Below are positions 16,869-26,341 of a DNA stretch of 64,000 nt, in pieces; within the stretch, counting starts at the first letter, position 1, and each line of letters opens with the position of its first letter. A model generated the notes under the pieces. That model made no database searches, was not told the DNA's origin, and saw only the letters and a list, made by a program, of their open reading frames with translations. Origin of the DNA: JAFDZW01 sp035632315 (GTDB taxonomy: Bacteria; Bacteroidota; Ignavibacteria; Palsa-1295); the NCBI GenBank assembly GCA_035632315.1, contig DASQGZ010000043.1:62001-126000 (forward strand), in the 5' to 3' direction. The position numbers were made by a program, and so were the translations under genes.

Positions 16869-19631
16869 ATGAAACGGATTATAAAACAGCGTATTACGCG
16901 GTTCTTACGAATACTCCTCATCCCCGCATTTGCTGCCGCAGTGGTTCTTATTGCATCGCAGTATGCGATGTCGCATTCAGCCGGTATCACCGGATATACG
17001 AATAAAGTAGGCGACGGACAAGGATGTACGTGCCACTGTAATGCTTCGAATAATGCCACTACAGTTACGATTTCTACGAATGCCACATCGTTCGAGACAG
17101 GACAAACCTATACATTTACGATCAGTGTTTCCAATGGGAATGAAGTCAAAGCGGGCTGTGACATTGCTACACAGTTCGGTTCGCTTGCTGCCGGCAATGA
17201 CGGCTTGCAGGCTCTGAACGGCCAACTCACGCAGACGGCACCGAAAGCGCTCGCGGCGACTTGGACGTTTACCTACACTGCGCCAAACACGGCAGAAGTC
17301 GATACCATTTTTGCTACCGGCAATGCAGTTAATAACGACGGCACTAATGGTGCTGGCAATTGCACCGACAAATGGAATTTTGCAACGAAGTATTTGATCA
17401 ACGTGACGAATCCGCTGCGGACACTCATCGTTACGCGACCAACCATTTCATTTGGCAATAAGCGTGTCGGCGGAACATACACGGATACGTTGCACCTGAA
17501 TTCTGTCGGAAATGCAGCCGTAAGCGTTACTTCTCAGTCGATGAAGACGGGTAATCCGATCACGAACAGCCCGACCTCCGGTGCGTCGATCTCAGCTGGT
17601 TCGAATGAATTACAAACAATCACGTTCCAGCCGGTATCTCGCGGCCAGTACTCGGATTCGCTCGTCGTGATATCGAATGCGAATAACAATACGCTCTCGA
17701 ACCCCGGCGATCAAGGGTCCTGGGTTACAGGGCAGGGGATCAATGCTGTGTTCACCGGGCAAACATTAGTACCGGCGAATACACTTATGTTCGGGAACGT
17801 CCGCGTCGGGCAGAATGCAACGCTCACATATAATTTTACGAACACGGGTGACGATACGCTCTTTCTGAACGCTGCTCCTTCTATCGGCGGGGCGAATGCA
17901 AGTTCATTCGTGATCACAACGAATTCACCGACGATGATTCTTGCCGGAGCGAGTGCTTCGGTGACGATCAAGTTCAGTCCGACGATCATGCAGGCGTATA
18001 GCGCTACGTTGGATATGAGTGCGGCGAACGGGGTCACGATTCCAACGATCAATCTCGGCGGCATAGGTACATCGCCGATCCTGACGGTGTTCGATGTCAC
18101 TGATGTTGGAACCGGGCGTGTTGGCGGAGTTCGAAACGGCAGTGTCGCGATCTCGAACGGCGGAAGTGCAGATCTGAACATCAGTTCGATCACGCTTGGC
18201 AATCAATATCAAGCCGCGAAATTCCAGATATCGGCTACGACACCGATGCAGATACCGCCGTCCGGTAATTCGACCATCAATGTAACATATAGTCCGACGT
18301 CCGAACGAAAGGATTCTGCGGTCGTAACGATCCTTAGCGACGACGATGTCAATCCGTCGAAGCAGATAATGATCGTCGGTACAGGCGGATTGCCAAAGAT
18401 GCCGCCAATCTCGCCGGACAGTATCAAATTTGGGAATGTACGTGTCGGCTCGACGGCGCAGAATTTCTCGCTGCAGATTGGTAACACAGGCACTTTTGAT
18501 CTTCAAGTGAACAGTATCGATGTTTCACCGTCACAATTTACCGCACCGAGTAAGCCGGCAACCGTCTCGCCGAACGGAAGCGGGCAAGTGACATTACAGT
18601 TCATGCCGACTGCGGCAGGGAGCCTCAGTGGTATGGCGATCGTCCATAGCGACGACGCAAACAATCAGAACGACACAGTATATCTTTCCGGTGTCGGCAC
18701 GATCTCGAGTTTCGATGTTCCGAGCGGAGTAGCGTTCGGCGATGTAAAACTCAATACGTCGCGCGATACACTGTTAAAACTTCGTAATCTCGGAACCGCT
18801 GCAGTAAAGATACTTGGATATTCGCTGACCGATCCGAATAACGGTTTCGTGCTCATTGATTCGACTGTGCATACCATCGGAGCGCACGACAGTGCAACGA
18901 TCGATCTGCGTTTTAATGCCTTCCAGGAGATCAGCTATTCCGGAACGCTTTCGATCACGACCGACGAATCGGCGTCGAGCACGCGCCAGATACAGCTTTC
19001 CGGCCGTGCAGTGAATTCGAAGTTGCAACTCAGCGTCTCATCGCTCGATTTTGGTACGATCGATACGGGTACGCACGCGCAAAAGTCATTAACCATTACG
19101 AACAACGGGACGGCGACCGCGTCGATCAGCTCGTTCACACTTTCCGGTGCGAATGTCGCCGAGTTCTCGGTCGATTCTCCGAAATCTGCCGTGACCATTG
19201 CCGCAAGCGGTACGAGCAAAGTGTTGCTGTCATTTAATCCGACGACAGTCGGCACTGCAAGCGCAACACTGACCGTCGGGGCTACAGAAGGCACGAAGCC
19301 CGAGGTATTGCTCTCCGGCGTCGGCAAAGCAAAGCCGCAAAGCGGCTCAGTGCGAATGATAGATCAGGTTGTGAACCTACTTGAAGTTGTCCCGAACCCT
19401 GCGTCGAATGCTGCAACGCTCAAGATCGGCGTCACTTCGCACCTCGAAGATGTGAAGCTTACGTACTACAACGATGCCGGGCAGCTGCTTTCGTCGCAAT
19501 ATGTCGGCACACTTTCTGACGGACTCAATAGTGTTCCACTGACACTGCCGCAGGTCAACGGCGTTGCGTTCGTTCGTATCACTGCCGGCGGTGAAATGAT
19601 AGCAACGGTACAGATTGTGATCACTCGCTGA
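16869..19631 (+). CDS. Choice-of-anchor V and D surface protein with T9SS sorting domain
   Basis: 920 residues. A basic N-terminus and hydrophobic segment (14-31) form the signal. The mature start SHSAGITGYTNKVGDGQGCTCHC (split here at residues 35-57: C53, C55, H56, C57) is the choice-of-anchor V signature, followed by a reelin-like beta domain to about 180. Then come at least five repeats of roughly 100-110 residues with the phrase 'F G N v R V G' (for example FGNKRVGGT, FGNVRVGQN, FGNVRVGST, FGDVKLNTS, FGTIDTGTH), the choice-of-anchor D/HYDIN type. The C-terminal 85 residues (VVPNPASNAATL to IVITR) are a type A sorting domain. Expected at the cell surface; possibly adhesive or structural. 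Confidence 0.9.
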   Translation: MKRIIKQRITRFLRILLIPAFAAAVVLIASQYAMSHSAGITGYTNKVGDGQGCTCHCNASNNATTVTISTNATSFETGQTYTFTISVSNGNEVKAGCDIATQFGSLAAGNDGLQALNGQLTQTAPKALAATWTFTYTAPNTAEVDTIFATGNAVNNDGTNGAGNCTDKWNFATKYLINVTNPLRTLIVTRPTISFGNKRVGGTYTDTLHLNSVGNAAVSVTSQSMKTGNPITNSPTSGASISAGSNELQTITFQPVSRGQYSDSLVVISNANNNTLSNPGDQGSWVTGQGINAVFTGQTLVPANTLMFGNVRVGQNATLTYNFTNTGDDTLFLNAAPSIGGANASSFVITTNSPTMILAGASASVTIKFSPTIMQAYSATLDMSAANGVTIPTINLGGIGTSPILTVFDVTDVGTGRVGGVRNGSVAISNGGSADLNISSITLGNQYQAAKFQISATTPMQIPPSGNSTINVTYSPTSERKDSAVVTILSDDDVNPSKQIMIVGTGGLPKMPPISPDSIKFGNVRVGSTAQNFSLQIGNTGTFDLQVNSIDVSPSQFTAPSKPATVSPNGSGQVTLQFMPTAAGSLSGMAIVHSDDANNQNDTVYLSGVGTISSFDVPSGVAFGDVKLNTSRDTLLKLRNLGTAAVKILGYSLTDPNNGFVLIDSTVHTIGAHDSATIDLRFNAFQEISYSGTLSITTDESASSTRQIQLSGRAVNSKLQLSVSSLDFGTIDTGTHAQKSLTITNNGTATASISSFTLSGANVAEFSVDSPKSAVTIAASGTSKVLLSFNPTTVGTASATLTVGATEGTKPEVLLSGVGKAKPQSGSVRMIDQVVNLLEVVPNPASNAATLKIGVTSHLEDVKLTYYNDAGQLLSSQYVGTLSDGLNSVPLTLPQVNGVAFVRITAGGEMIATVQIVITR

Positions 19632-19660
19632 TCCCTACATCACGACACAAAACGCAATAG

Positions 19661-19697
19661 GGCGGCGTCTTGTTTGAGACGTCGCCTTGTTGTTTTT
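19661..19697 (+). terminator. Intrinsic terminator after the large surface protein
   Basis: GGCGGCGTCT (19661-19670) pairs with AGACGTCGCC (19677-19686), one wobble, six-base loop, followed by TTGTTGTTTTT. Confidence 0.85.
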
Positions 19698-19762
19698 ATA
19701 CATCCTTTATAGGGAACATTCACCCTCACCCCGCGTTTATATTTGCTCTAATCATCATTGAT

Positions 19763-21394
19763 ATGCATCGCCGTTCTTTTTTGAAACAAACTCTTGCCTC
19801 GAGTGCGCTTGCGCTCACGGGGCTTGATGCCGGTCTTGCCCGTGCTACACGTATGTTCCCTGCAGGGGGCGCGCTGACAAAACCGTCTGCAGACCAACAA
19901 ACACTTGCCGATTCATTGATCAGTTATGCAAAGGCTCAGGGCGCATCATATTGCGATGTACGAATTTCGCGTTATGCGAGCCAGAGTATCAGGGCACGAA
20001 ATAATGTCGTGACCGGAATCTCGGATTCCGATTCGTTCGGAATGGGAATTCGTGTGATCAAATCGGGAACATGGGGATTTTCTGCGACGCAAAATGTCAA
20101 TGAACGAAGCGGTAAAGGTGCCGTTGACGAAGCGCTGCAAATGGCAGCGGCAAATTCAAAACTTCAATCTGCGCCGCTCGATCTGGCGCCGGTCGATGCA
20201 GTGACCGCAGAATGGAAGACGCCGATCGTCAAGAACCCATTCGATATCTCGTTCAAGGACCGCGCCGAGTTCTTGCTCGGCATTCATTCGCTTGCCGCAA
20301 GTACGAACATCGGCGGGAAAAAATTATTTATCGACTCCGAACTGTCGAGTGTTCGCGAAGAAAAATATTTTGCGTCAAGCGACGGTTCGAAAATTTGGCA
20401 GGAGATCACGCGCATTGACCCCTCGACCTATGTCACGATCGCAGATCCTGCAAGCGGTGAGTTCGCCGGCCGTGCATTGTTTGCGCTTCCACAAGGCAGA
20501 GGTTATGAGTATGTCGAGAATTATCCGTATAAAGATGAGATCGCCCGCGCGGTATCAGAAGCGAGCGAGAAGCTCACTGCGGCAAGCGTCGAGCCCGGTA
20601 AATACGATCTCATTTTACATCCGACGCATTTGTGGCTTACCATCCACGAAAGCATCGGGCATCCGACCGAGCTTGACCGCATTTTAGGTTACGAAGCTAA
20701 TTTTGCCGGCACGAGTTTTCTCCATAAAGATGATCTTAACAGCCTCACCTACGGCAGCGAGCATGTGAATGTCATTGCTGACCGAACGCAGGACGGCGCC
20801 CTTGCAACTGTCGGCTTCGATGACGACGGCGTTCCGTCGCAATCGTACGATCTGATCAAAGAAGGGCGGCTCGTCGGCTTGCAAACGACTCGCGAGCAAG
20901 CAAAGATGATCGGCGAAGACCGTTCGCGCGGGCAAAGTTATGCGCAAGGATGGTGGAGCGATCCGTTCCAGAGAATGCCAAATGTCAGTTTGAAGCCGAG
21001 CGAGATAAAACGCTCGATGGACGATCTTATCTCCGATACCGAAGACGGTATTCTCATCAAAGGCAATTCCAGTTATTCGATCGATCATCAGCGATATAAT
21101 TTTCAGTTCACCGGTCAGGTTGCATACGAAATCAAAAAAGGCAAACTTGGCAGAATGCTTCGTGATGTTGCATATCAGGCGACAACAACGGATTTTTGGA
21201 AGCGCTGCGAAGCGATCTGCGATAAGAGCGAGTATATGCTCGGCGGTGCGATGAACGACGGCAAAGGCGAGCCGATGCAATCGAATCCGGTGAGCCACGG
21301 TTGTTCACCCACGAAGTTCACGCGCATTAATGTGATCAACACAAAATCGCAATCGGCGAAAGCGCGCTCGGGGATGATCGATTATGATGAGTGA
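19763..21394 (+). CDS. tldD: TldD-type metalloprotease with Tat signal
   Basis: 543 residues from the ATG at 19763; a longer frame to 19670 would overlap the terminator and bury the signal, so it is rejected. The N-terminus HRRSFLKQTLASSALALTG is a twin-arginine signal (RRxFLK), implying export of the folded protein. The TldD catalytic motif HESIGH (H295 to H300), with the following HPTELDR, is intact. TldD and TldE form a zinc protease cleaving unfolded peptides and processing modified peptides. The next gene encodes the TldE/PmbA half. Most TldD proteins are cytoplasmic; the Tat signal is a known variant in this phylum but worth noting. Confidence 0.9.
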   Translation: MHRRSFLKQTLASSALALTGLDAGLARATRMFPAGGALTKPSADQQTLADSLISYAKAQGASYCDVRISRYASQSIRARNNVVTGISDSDSFGMGIRVIKSGTWGFSATQNVNERSGKGAVDEALQMAAANSKLQSAPLDLAPVDAVTAEWKTPIVKNPFDISFKDRAEFLLGIHSLAASTNIGGKKLFIDSELSSVREEKYFASSDGSKIWQEITRIDPSTYVTIADPASGEFAGRALFALPQGRGYEYVENYPYKDEIARAVSEASEKLTAASVEPGKYDLILHPTHLWLTIHESIGHPTELDRILGYEANFAGTSFLHKDDLNSLTYGSEHVNVIADRTQDGALATVGFDDDGVPSQSYDLIKEGRLVGLQTTREQAKMIGEDRSRGQSYAQGWWSDPFQRMPNVSLKPSEIKRSMDDLISDTEDGILIKGNSSYSIDHQRYNFQFTGQVAYEIKKGKLGRMLRDVAYQATTTDFWKRCEAICDKSEYMLGGAMNDGKGEPMQSNPVSHGCSPTKFTRINVINTKSQSAKARSGMIDYDE

Positions 21395-21403
21395 TAAATT
21401 AGT

Positions 21404-21446
21404 AGCGCCGGCTTCAGTCGGCGCGCTCCGGCTGACGCCTGAGCTA
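21404..21446. repeat. G+C-rich hairpin sequence between tldD and tldE
   Basis: GCGCCG (21405-21410) pairs with CGGCGC (21419-21424) around GCTTCAGT, followed by a second partial copy (CTCCGGCTGACG), and the segment is framed by TAGC and GCTA. It has no T-tract and looks like a dispersed REP-type sequence that sits inside the operon. Confidence 0.5.
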
Positions 21447-21464
21447 TTGAAATAATTTTAAACT

Positions 21465-22820
21465 ATGACCAACGACATTTTATCATCCGACGAACTCGAA
21501 TCTTTGGCGAAGAAAGTGGTGGCGCTTTCTTCGTCTGAGTGGTGCGAGGTCGGAATCAATAGTTCGCATAATGCGAATCTACGATACGCAGCAAACACTG
21601 TAACCACAGGTGGTTCAAGCGTGAATACTGCCGTTCATATCACCTGTGCAAGCGGCAAACGATCAGGATCGGTGAGTTCGAACGATCTCTCGGATGATGG
21701 GTTATCGCGGGCGGTCAAACGTGCTGAGGAAATTTCAAAACTTGCCCCGGAAAATGAAGAACTCGTGCCGCCGATAGGTGCGAAGCAAAATTATCTTCGC
21801 TCGGCACAGTTCGACGAATCGAGCGCCGACTATAGTTATGGCGCGTCCGAACGGGCCCGCATTGCCGACCATGCGATCAAAGAAGCACGGGCAAGAAAAT
21901 ATGTTACCGCAGGTTTCATCGAGACGATCGTTGCGCGGACAGCATTTGCAAATTCAAAAGGCCTGTTTGTCACCGACGAAAAAACACGCTCGGTATTTTC
22001 GACGACAATGCGTACTTCTGATGGTAGTTCGAGCGGTTGGAATAAACGAGCGAGCCATGCCATTGCCCGTCTCGATGCTGAGCGGGCGATCACACGCGCC
22101 GCAGAAAAATGCGCCGCCTGGAAAAGCCCGACGGAGCTTGATCCCGGCGTCTATCGTACGATACTCGAACCGTCGGCGGCGGCGGATATGGTGCAGGAAT
22201 TTGTGTTCTCGCTCAATGCACGAGACGCAGAAGAAGGCAGAAGCCCGTTCTCGCGTTCAGCCGGTGCAACGGCACTCGGCGAACAGGTTGCCGCGCCGAA
22301 CGTTCGTATCTACTCCGACCCGAATCATCCGCTTGCCCCTGCTGGGATATATACCGGCTCCGGAATGCCGACTGAGCAGATCGATTGGGTCAACAGCGGC
22401 AAGATAGCAAACTTTACCCGCTCTCGATATTGGGCAGAAAAAACAGGAAAACGCGCCGTGCCTGGTCCCGCGAATATTATTATGGAAGGCGGCAATCAAT
22501 TACCGGAAGATTTTTTGACAACCGTCAAAGAAGGTTTGCTCATTACCAGCTTTTGGTATATTCGCGATGTCGATATGCAATCAATGTTGAAGACTGGTCT
22601 GACCCGCGACGGAGTATATTGGATAAAGAACGGTGAGATCAAATATGCAGTGACGAACTTCCGGTGGAACGAGTCGCCGATCAATGTGCTCAAGAATGTT
22701 GAAGAAATGTCGAAGCAGGTCGTGACGGCTCCGCGCGACGGCGACGATTCCACCCCAATGATGGTCCCGATGATGGTTGTCAGCAAATTTAATTTTTCGT
22801 CAATATCGGACGCGGTGTGA
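21465..22820 (+). CDS. TldE/PmbA family protein
   Basis: 451 residues. The fold and segments such as ANSKGLFVTDEKT, GKRAVPGPANIIMEGG, LPEDFLTTVKEGLLITSFWYIRDVD and ETR-less GVYWIKNGEIKYAVTNFRWNESP match the TldE/PmbA half of the TldD/TldE protease. It lacks the HExxxH motif, as TldE subunits do; the pair makes the active enzyme. It has no signal peptide, unlike the upstream TldD, so either it travels with TldD through Tat or the two do not act in the same compartment. Seventy bases separate the two genes. Confidence 0.88.
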   Translation: MTNDILSSDELESLAKKVVALSSSEWCEVGINSSHNANLRYAANTVTTGGSSVNTAVHITCASGKRSGSVSSNDLSDDGLSRAVKRAEEISKLAPENEELVPPIGAKQNYLRSAQFDESSADYSYGASERARIADHAIKEARARKYVTAGFIETIVARTAFANSKGLFVTDEKTRSVFSTTMRTSDGSSSGWNKRASHAIARLDAERAITRAAEKCAAWKSPTELDPGVYRTILEPSAAADMVQEFVFSLNARDAEEGRSPFSRSAGATALGEQVAAPNVRIYSDPNHPLAPAGIYTGSGMPTEQIDWVNSGKIANFTRSRYWAEKTGKRAVPGPANIIMEGGNQLPEDFLTTVKEGLLITSFWYIRDVDMQSMLKTGLTRDGVYWIKNGEIKYAVTNFRWNESPINVLKNVEEMSKQVVTAPRDGDDSTPMMVPMMVVSKFNFSSISDAV

Positions 22821-22821
22821 A

Positions 22822-22924
22822 GAATTGAGAATTGTAAAATGTGAATTGTGAAAAAGGTCGGAATGACTTGGCAGTCCTTTACTGTTTTACGCATTCTCAA
22901 TTCTCAATTTTACATTCTCAATTC
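22822..22924. repeat. A+T-rich inverted repeat of the GAATTGAGAATTG type
   Basis: GAATTGAGA..AAAAT on the left (22822-22840) is mirrored by ATTTTAC-ATTCTCAATTC on the right (22906-22924). It fills the gap between the PmbA stop and the aminotransferase start. Related sequence occurs at 46822-46886, and similar motifs at 37898-37948, 51523-51535 and 52279-52291. Confidence 0.6.
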
Positions 22925-22930
22925 AAAAGA

Positions 22931-24088
22931 ATGCATATCGCTAACCGCATCGGCCGCCTCGGAACGGAAACCTCATTTGTGGTCTTGCAACGCGCGCGCG
23001 AACTCGAAGCGCAGGGAAAAGATATTATTCACCTTGAGATCGGCGAGCCCGATTTCGATACCGCCCCGAACATCGTTGCTGCAGCAAAAAAAGCCCTTGA
23101 CGAACATTGGACACATTATGGTCCTGCGCCGGGACTTCCGGAATTTCGCAAGGTGATTGCCGAAGTCGAAGGCAAGCGCCGCAACATGACATTCGATGCG
23201 AACGAGGTGGTGGTCTGTCCGGGTGCAAAACCGGTCATGTTCTACGCCATTATGGCATCGGTCGATCCGGGCGATGAAGTCATCTATCCGAATCCCGGTT
23301 TCCCGATCTACGAAAGCTGTATCGAACTTGCCGGAGGCGTACCTGTACCGCTGGTATTAAAAGAAGAAAAAGGTTTTCGCTTTGACATCGAGGATTTGAA
23401 AAAACTTGTCTCACCGAAAACGCGAATGATCGTCATTAACTCGCCGCAAAATCCGACGGGCGGCATTTTGATGGAAGATGATCTGAAAGCGATCGCTGAG
23501 ATCGCCGTGAAGAATGATATTATCGTTCTTTCAGATGAAATTTATGGACGAGTAGTCTATGACGGATTCGTCAATCACACGATCGCCGCACTTCCCGGTA
23601 TGCGCGAACGCACGATCATTCTCGACGGATTTTCAAAGACCTACGCAATGACCGGCTGGCGGCTCGGGTATGGAATTATGCCAAAAGAATTTGCGGCAGT
23701 CTGTTCAAAGTTACAAACGAATGTTCCGAGCTGCGCAACAAGTTTTGTCCAGATCGCAGGCATTGAAGCGCTGACAGGTCCGCAGGAGTGGGTTGATAAT
23801 GTTGTCGCAGAGTTCAAGCGTCGCCGTAATTATATTGTTGATGCACTCAATGATATCCCGGGTTTTAAATGCCACAAGCCACTCGGGGCATTCTATGTCT
23901 TCCCGAACATCACCGGTACCGGAATGGACTCGCGCACGCTTGCAGATAAAATTCTCTATGAAGCGAACGTTGCCTGCTTAAGCGGTACATCCTTCGGCGC
24001 ATTCGGAGAAGGTTATCTCCGGTTCAGCTATGCTAATTCGATCGAGAACATCGAAAAGGCGATGGGAAGAATAAAAAAATTATTTTGA
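22931..24088 (+). CDS. Pyridoxal-phosphate aminotransferase, class I/II (aspartate aminotransferase-like)
   Basis: 385 residues from the ATG at 22931 (MHIANRIGRLGTETSF); an upstream in-frame start at 22841 lies inside the repeat and is rejected. Family segments: LEIGEPDFDTAP, the substrate-aspartate region NSPQNPTGG, DEIYGRVVYDG, and the PLP-lysine motif DGFSKTYAMTGWRLGYG. C-terminal YLRFSYANS holds the arginine that binds the substrate carboxylate. It transfers amino groups between amino acids and 2-oxo acids in the cytoplasm; aspartate or aromatic substrates are both possible. A bidirectional terminator follows at once. Confidence 0.92.
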   Translation: MHIANRIGRLGTETSFVVLQRARELEAQGKDIIHLEIGEPDFDTAPNIVAAAKKALDEHWTHYGPAPGLPEFRKVIAEVEGKRRNMTFDANEVVVCPGAKPVMFYAIMASVDPGDEVIYPNPGFPIYESCIELAGGVPVPLVLKEEKGFRFDIEDLKKLVSPKTRMIVINSPQNPTGGILMEDDLKAIAEIAVKNDIIVLSDEIYGRVVYDGFVNHTIAALPGMRERTIILDGFSKTYAMTGWRLGYGIMPKEFAAVCSKLQTNVPSCATSFVQIAGIEALTGPQEWVDNVVAEFKRRRNYIVDALNDIPGFKCHKPLGAFYVFPNITGTGMDSRTLADKILYEANVACLSGTSFGAFGEGYLRFSYANSIENIEKAMGRIKKLF

Positions 24089-24115
24089 AATCCCTCTTCT
24101 GTTGAAGAGGGATTT
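24088..24115. terminator. Bidirectional hairpin between convergent genes
   Basis: AAATCCCTCTTC (24088-24099) and GAAGAGGGATTT (24104-24115) form a perfect 12-base-pair stem with a four-base loop between the aminotransferase and the methyltransferase stops. Confidence 0.85.
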
Positions 24116-24131
24116 CATTCGCATCAATTAG

Positions 24132-25205
24132 TTATTTCCTGATCTCGAACACACGATTGAACGGTGTTTCTGTTGCGCGGCGAAAGCGGGTGAAGCCGGC
24201 GGCTTTGGCAACATTTTCGAGTACATCGTCGGAGGCGACAGTGCCGACAGCGTAACCTCCGGTAGCTACCGCATTCGGAGTGCAGACAAAGACAGACGCA
24301 CCGGAGTAGATACGCCCGACCGGATTGAAATTCTCCTCGGTCGTGCGACCGCCCATTGGCTCGACTGCCATGATGACTCCGTCATCTGAAAGATGTTCGA
24401 AGCAATGCTTGAGCGCTCCGACAGGATCACCCATATCGTGCAAGCAGTCAAAGAACGTAATGAAATCGTACGTCCCCTTGAAGTTTTGTGCGCTTGAGAC
24501 TTCGAACGTTATGGATTTAGATAATCCCTTTTCTTTTGCAAGCTGATTTGCTCGTCCGATCGAAGGCGCATGATTATCATATCCGGTGAAGCGAGAATTC
24601 GGAAATGCTTCTGCCATAATGAGCGTCGAAGCACCATGTCCGCAGCCAATGTCCGCAACAGTAATGCCTTTTTCGAGGCGCGGGATAATACCTGTGATCG
24701 ACGGCAGCCACGTGGCGAGCAGATTACCGCGGTACGATGGGCGAAAAAAACGCTCGGTACCTTCAAATAATGAATGGTGATGTTCACCCCATGTCATTCC
24801 GCCGCCGGTGAGGAAATCCTCTTTTACTCGTTCATCCGATTTCAGAAGAGCATTGATCAGCTGAAATCCTCCGGCGACATTGAACGGACTGTTCTCATCG
24901 GTCAGCGCAACGGCTTGCTCATCGGGCAGGATGTATTTTCCGGTTGCTTTGTCGTATTCGACATAACCGCCGGCTGCCTGGTTGATCAGCCATTCGCGGA
25001 CATAGCGTTCGTTCGTGCCCGAACGTTTTGCCACTTCTTCGGATGAGAGCGGTCCGGCGAATGCCATGGCTTTATAGAGTCCTAAGCGATCGCCAAGATA
25101 TCCGAGGGCAACCCCAAAGGCTGCACCGAAATCCGTGACGACGCGACCCAAAAAAGACTCTACTTTCTTTGGGTCGATGGTTGGGGTATATGTTGTTGTA
25201 CTCAT
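24132..25205 (-). CDS. Winged-helix SAM-dependent methyltransferase
   Basis: 357 residues. The first third (SSEEVAKRSGTNERYVREWL) is a winged-helix dimerisation domain of the O-methyltransferase/Rv2258c type. The rest is a Rossmann methyltransferase with the SAM loop VADIGCGHGAST, an acidic residue in FTGYDNHAPSIG, and FDCLHDMGDP as motif IV. It methylates a small molecule, substrate unknown. The gene lies 111 bases downstream of an AraC-type regulator on the same strand and could be its target; TATATTTA appears in its upstream region. Confidence 0.88.
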   Translation of the reverse strand: MSTTTYTPTIDPKKVESFLGRVVTDFGAAFGVALGYLGDRLGLYKAMAFAGPLSSEEVAKRSGTNERYVREWLINQAAGGYVEYDKATGKYILPDEQAVALTDENSPFNVAGGFQLINALLKSDERVKEDFLTGGGMTWGEHHHSLFEGTERFFRPSYRGNLLATWLPSITGIIPRLEKGITVADIGCGHGASTLIMAEAFPNSRFTGYDNHAPSIGRANQLAKEKGLSKSITFEVSSAQNFKGTYDFITFFDCLHDMGDPVGALKHCFEHLSDDGVIMAVEPMGGRTTEENFNPVGRIYSGASVFVCTPNAVATGGYAVGTVASDDVLENVAKAAGFTRFRRATETPFNRVFEIRK

Positions 25206-25316
25206 AACAGTAAATAAATATATTGTGAACTACGAGTACAAAAATATCAGGCAGGACCCCCATAAAAATTGTACAAATTTCGGGGAAATAGGTACGGGTC
25301 AGGGAATAGCAAAAAA

Positions 25317-26231
25317 TTACAGCTGTTTCCTCAAAACATGCGGCGTCAGCCCGGTTCGCTGCTTGATAAAGCGAGAGAAATGCGATTGGTCTTCGAAGCG
25401 AAGTTCGTAAGCTATTTCCGATGCGGTCTTATCGGTTGCGCGAAGAAGGACTTTTGCTTCCAGGAGTATTAGATCCTGAATGATCTGGATCGGCGATTTG
25501 CCGATCGTTTCTTTGACGACGTCGGAAAGATGATTCGGTGTGATGCTCATCATCTCTGCATATTCTTTTACGCTCCGCTTTTCGATGAAATTCTTTTCTG
25601 CCAGATGCTTGAATTTATTTGTCAGTTGCAATGCCCGCGAAGATTCGGTGACGCTCTTTTTTGCATGGACATTGTAGATCTCCCGGATTCGGAGCAATAA
25701 AATATACACAAGCGACCTCAGGACATTGTACTTTTCGAAGGTAAATCGCTTATGTTCTTCGATGATATCCTTAAAGCACTGCTGGATAGGTCCGCTTTGA
25801 TCGTCAGAGAGGTTTATAACATGCTCGGCTTCGAGATCGAAATACGGAAAGTCTTCGCTGAGGCTTGCCGAGAGAAGCGGCTTCAGAAAATCGGTTCGAA
25901 AGTGAATGCAATATCCTTTGCAATGACGAATGATGGGGGATGCGGCAACAACATTCTCCGGCACAATGACAAGATCGTTCGGCTTGAGCATCCGATAATC
26001 TGCTCCGAGATACAGGTCTTCTTCTCCTCCAAGGAACAGAAACACAAGATTGAATTGTCTGCGAACGGCTGGAATACCCTTGACCGGATCGACATTTTTA
26101 TGTTTATCCTCGAGCGTGCCGGGCATGATCAACATATTGATATCGCACGCGCAATCGTTGCGATTGATCAGATGCTCGAATTTGCAGAGATTCTCAATGG
26201 TCAGAATTTCTGTCGGCTTTTCCATCGTCAT
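25317..26231 (-). CDS. AraC family transcriptional regulator
   Basis: 304 residues when read from the ATG at 26231 (MTMEKPTEIL); the frame extends to 26339 but would then reach within two bases of the divergent M1 gene. An N-terminal cupin-like sensor (SIG..FLGGEEDLYLG, NDLVIVPENVV) is followed by a C-terminal double helix-turn-helix: SVKEYAEMMSITPNHLSDVVKETIGKS and TASEIAYELRFEDQSHFSRFIKQRTGLTP. The ligand is unknown. Neighbouring candidates for control are the methyltransferase downstream and the divergent peptidase operon. Confidence 0.9.
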   Translation of the reverse strand: MTMEKPTEILTIENLCKFEHLINRNDCACDINMLIMPGTLEDKHKNVDPVKGIPAVRRQFNLVFLFLGGEEDLYLGADYRMLKPNDLVIVPENVVAASPIIRHCKGYCIHFRTDFLKPLLSASLSEDFPYFDLEAEHVINLSDDQSGPIQQCFKDIIEEHKRFTFEKYNVLRSLVYILLLRIREIYNVHAKKSVTESSRALQLTNKFKHLAEKNFIEKRSVKEYAEMMSITPNHLSDVVKETIGKSPIQIIQDLILLEAKVLLRATDKTASEIAYELRFEDQSHFSRFIKQRTGLTPHVLRKQL

Positions 26232-26341
26232 AAAAAGCATTGGAATGAACGTATTGTTCCCACGCAGAGTCAAACCGAATCGAAACAATACTTCACATTC
26301 GTTGTTACCAATACTTCTTGTATTCACCGTAAATAGCACGA

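Noticed and set aside
22841..22930. N-terminal extension of the aminotransferase
   Set aside because: The extra 30 residues are encoded by the A+T-rich repeat; the family starts near MHIANRIGRLG.
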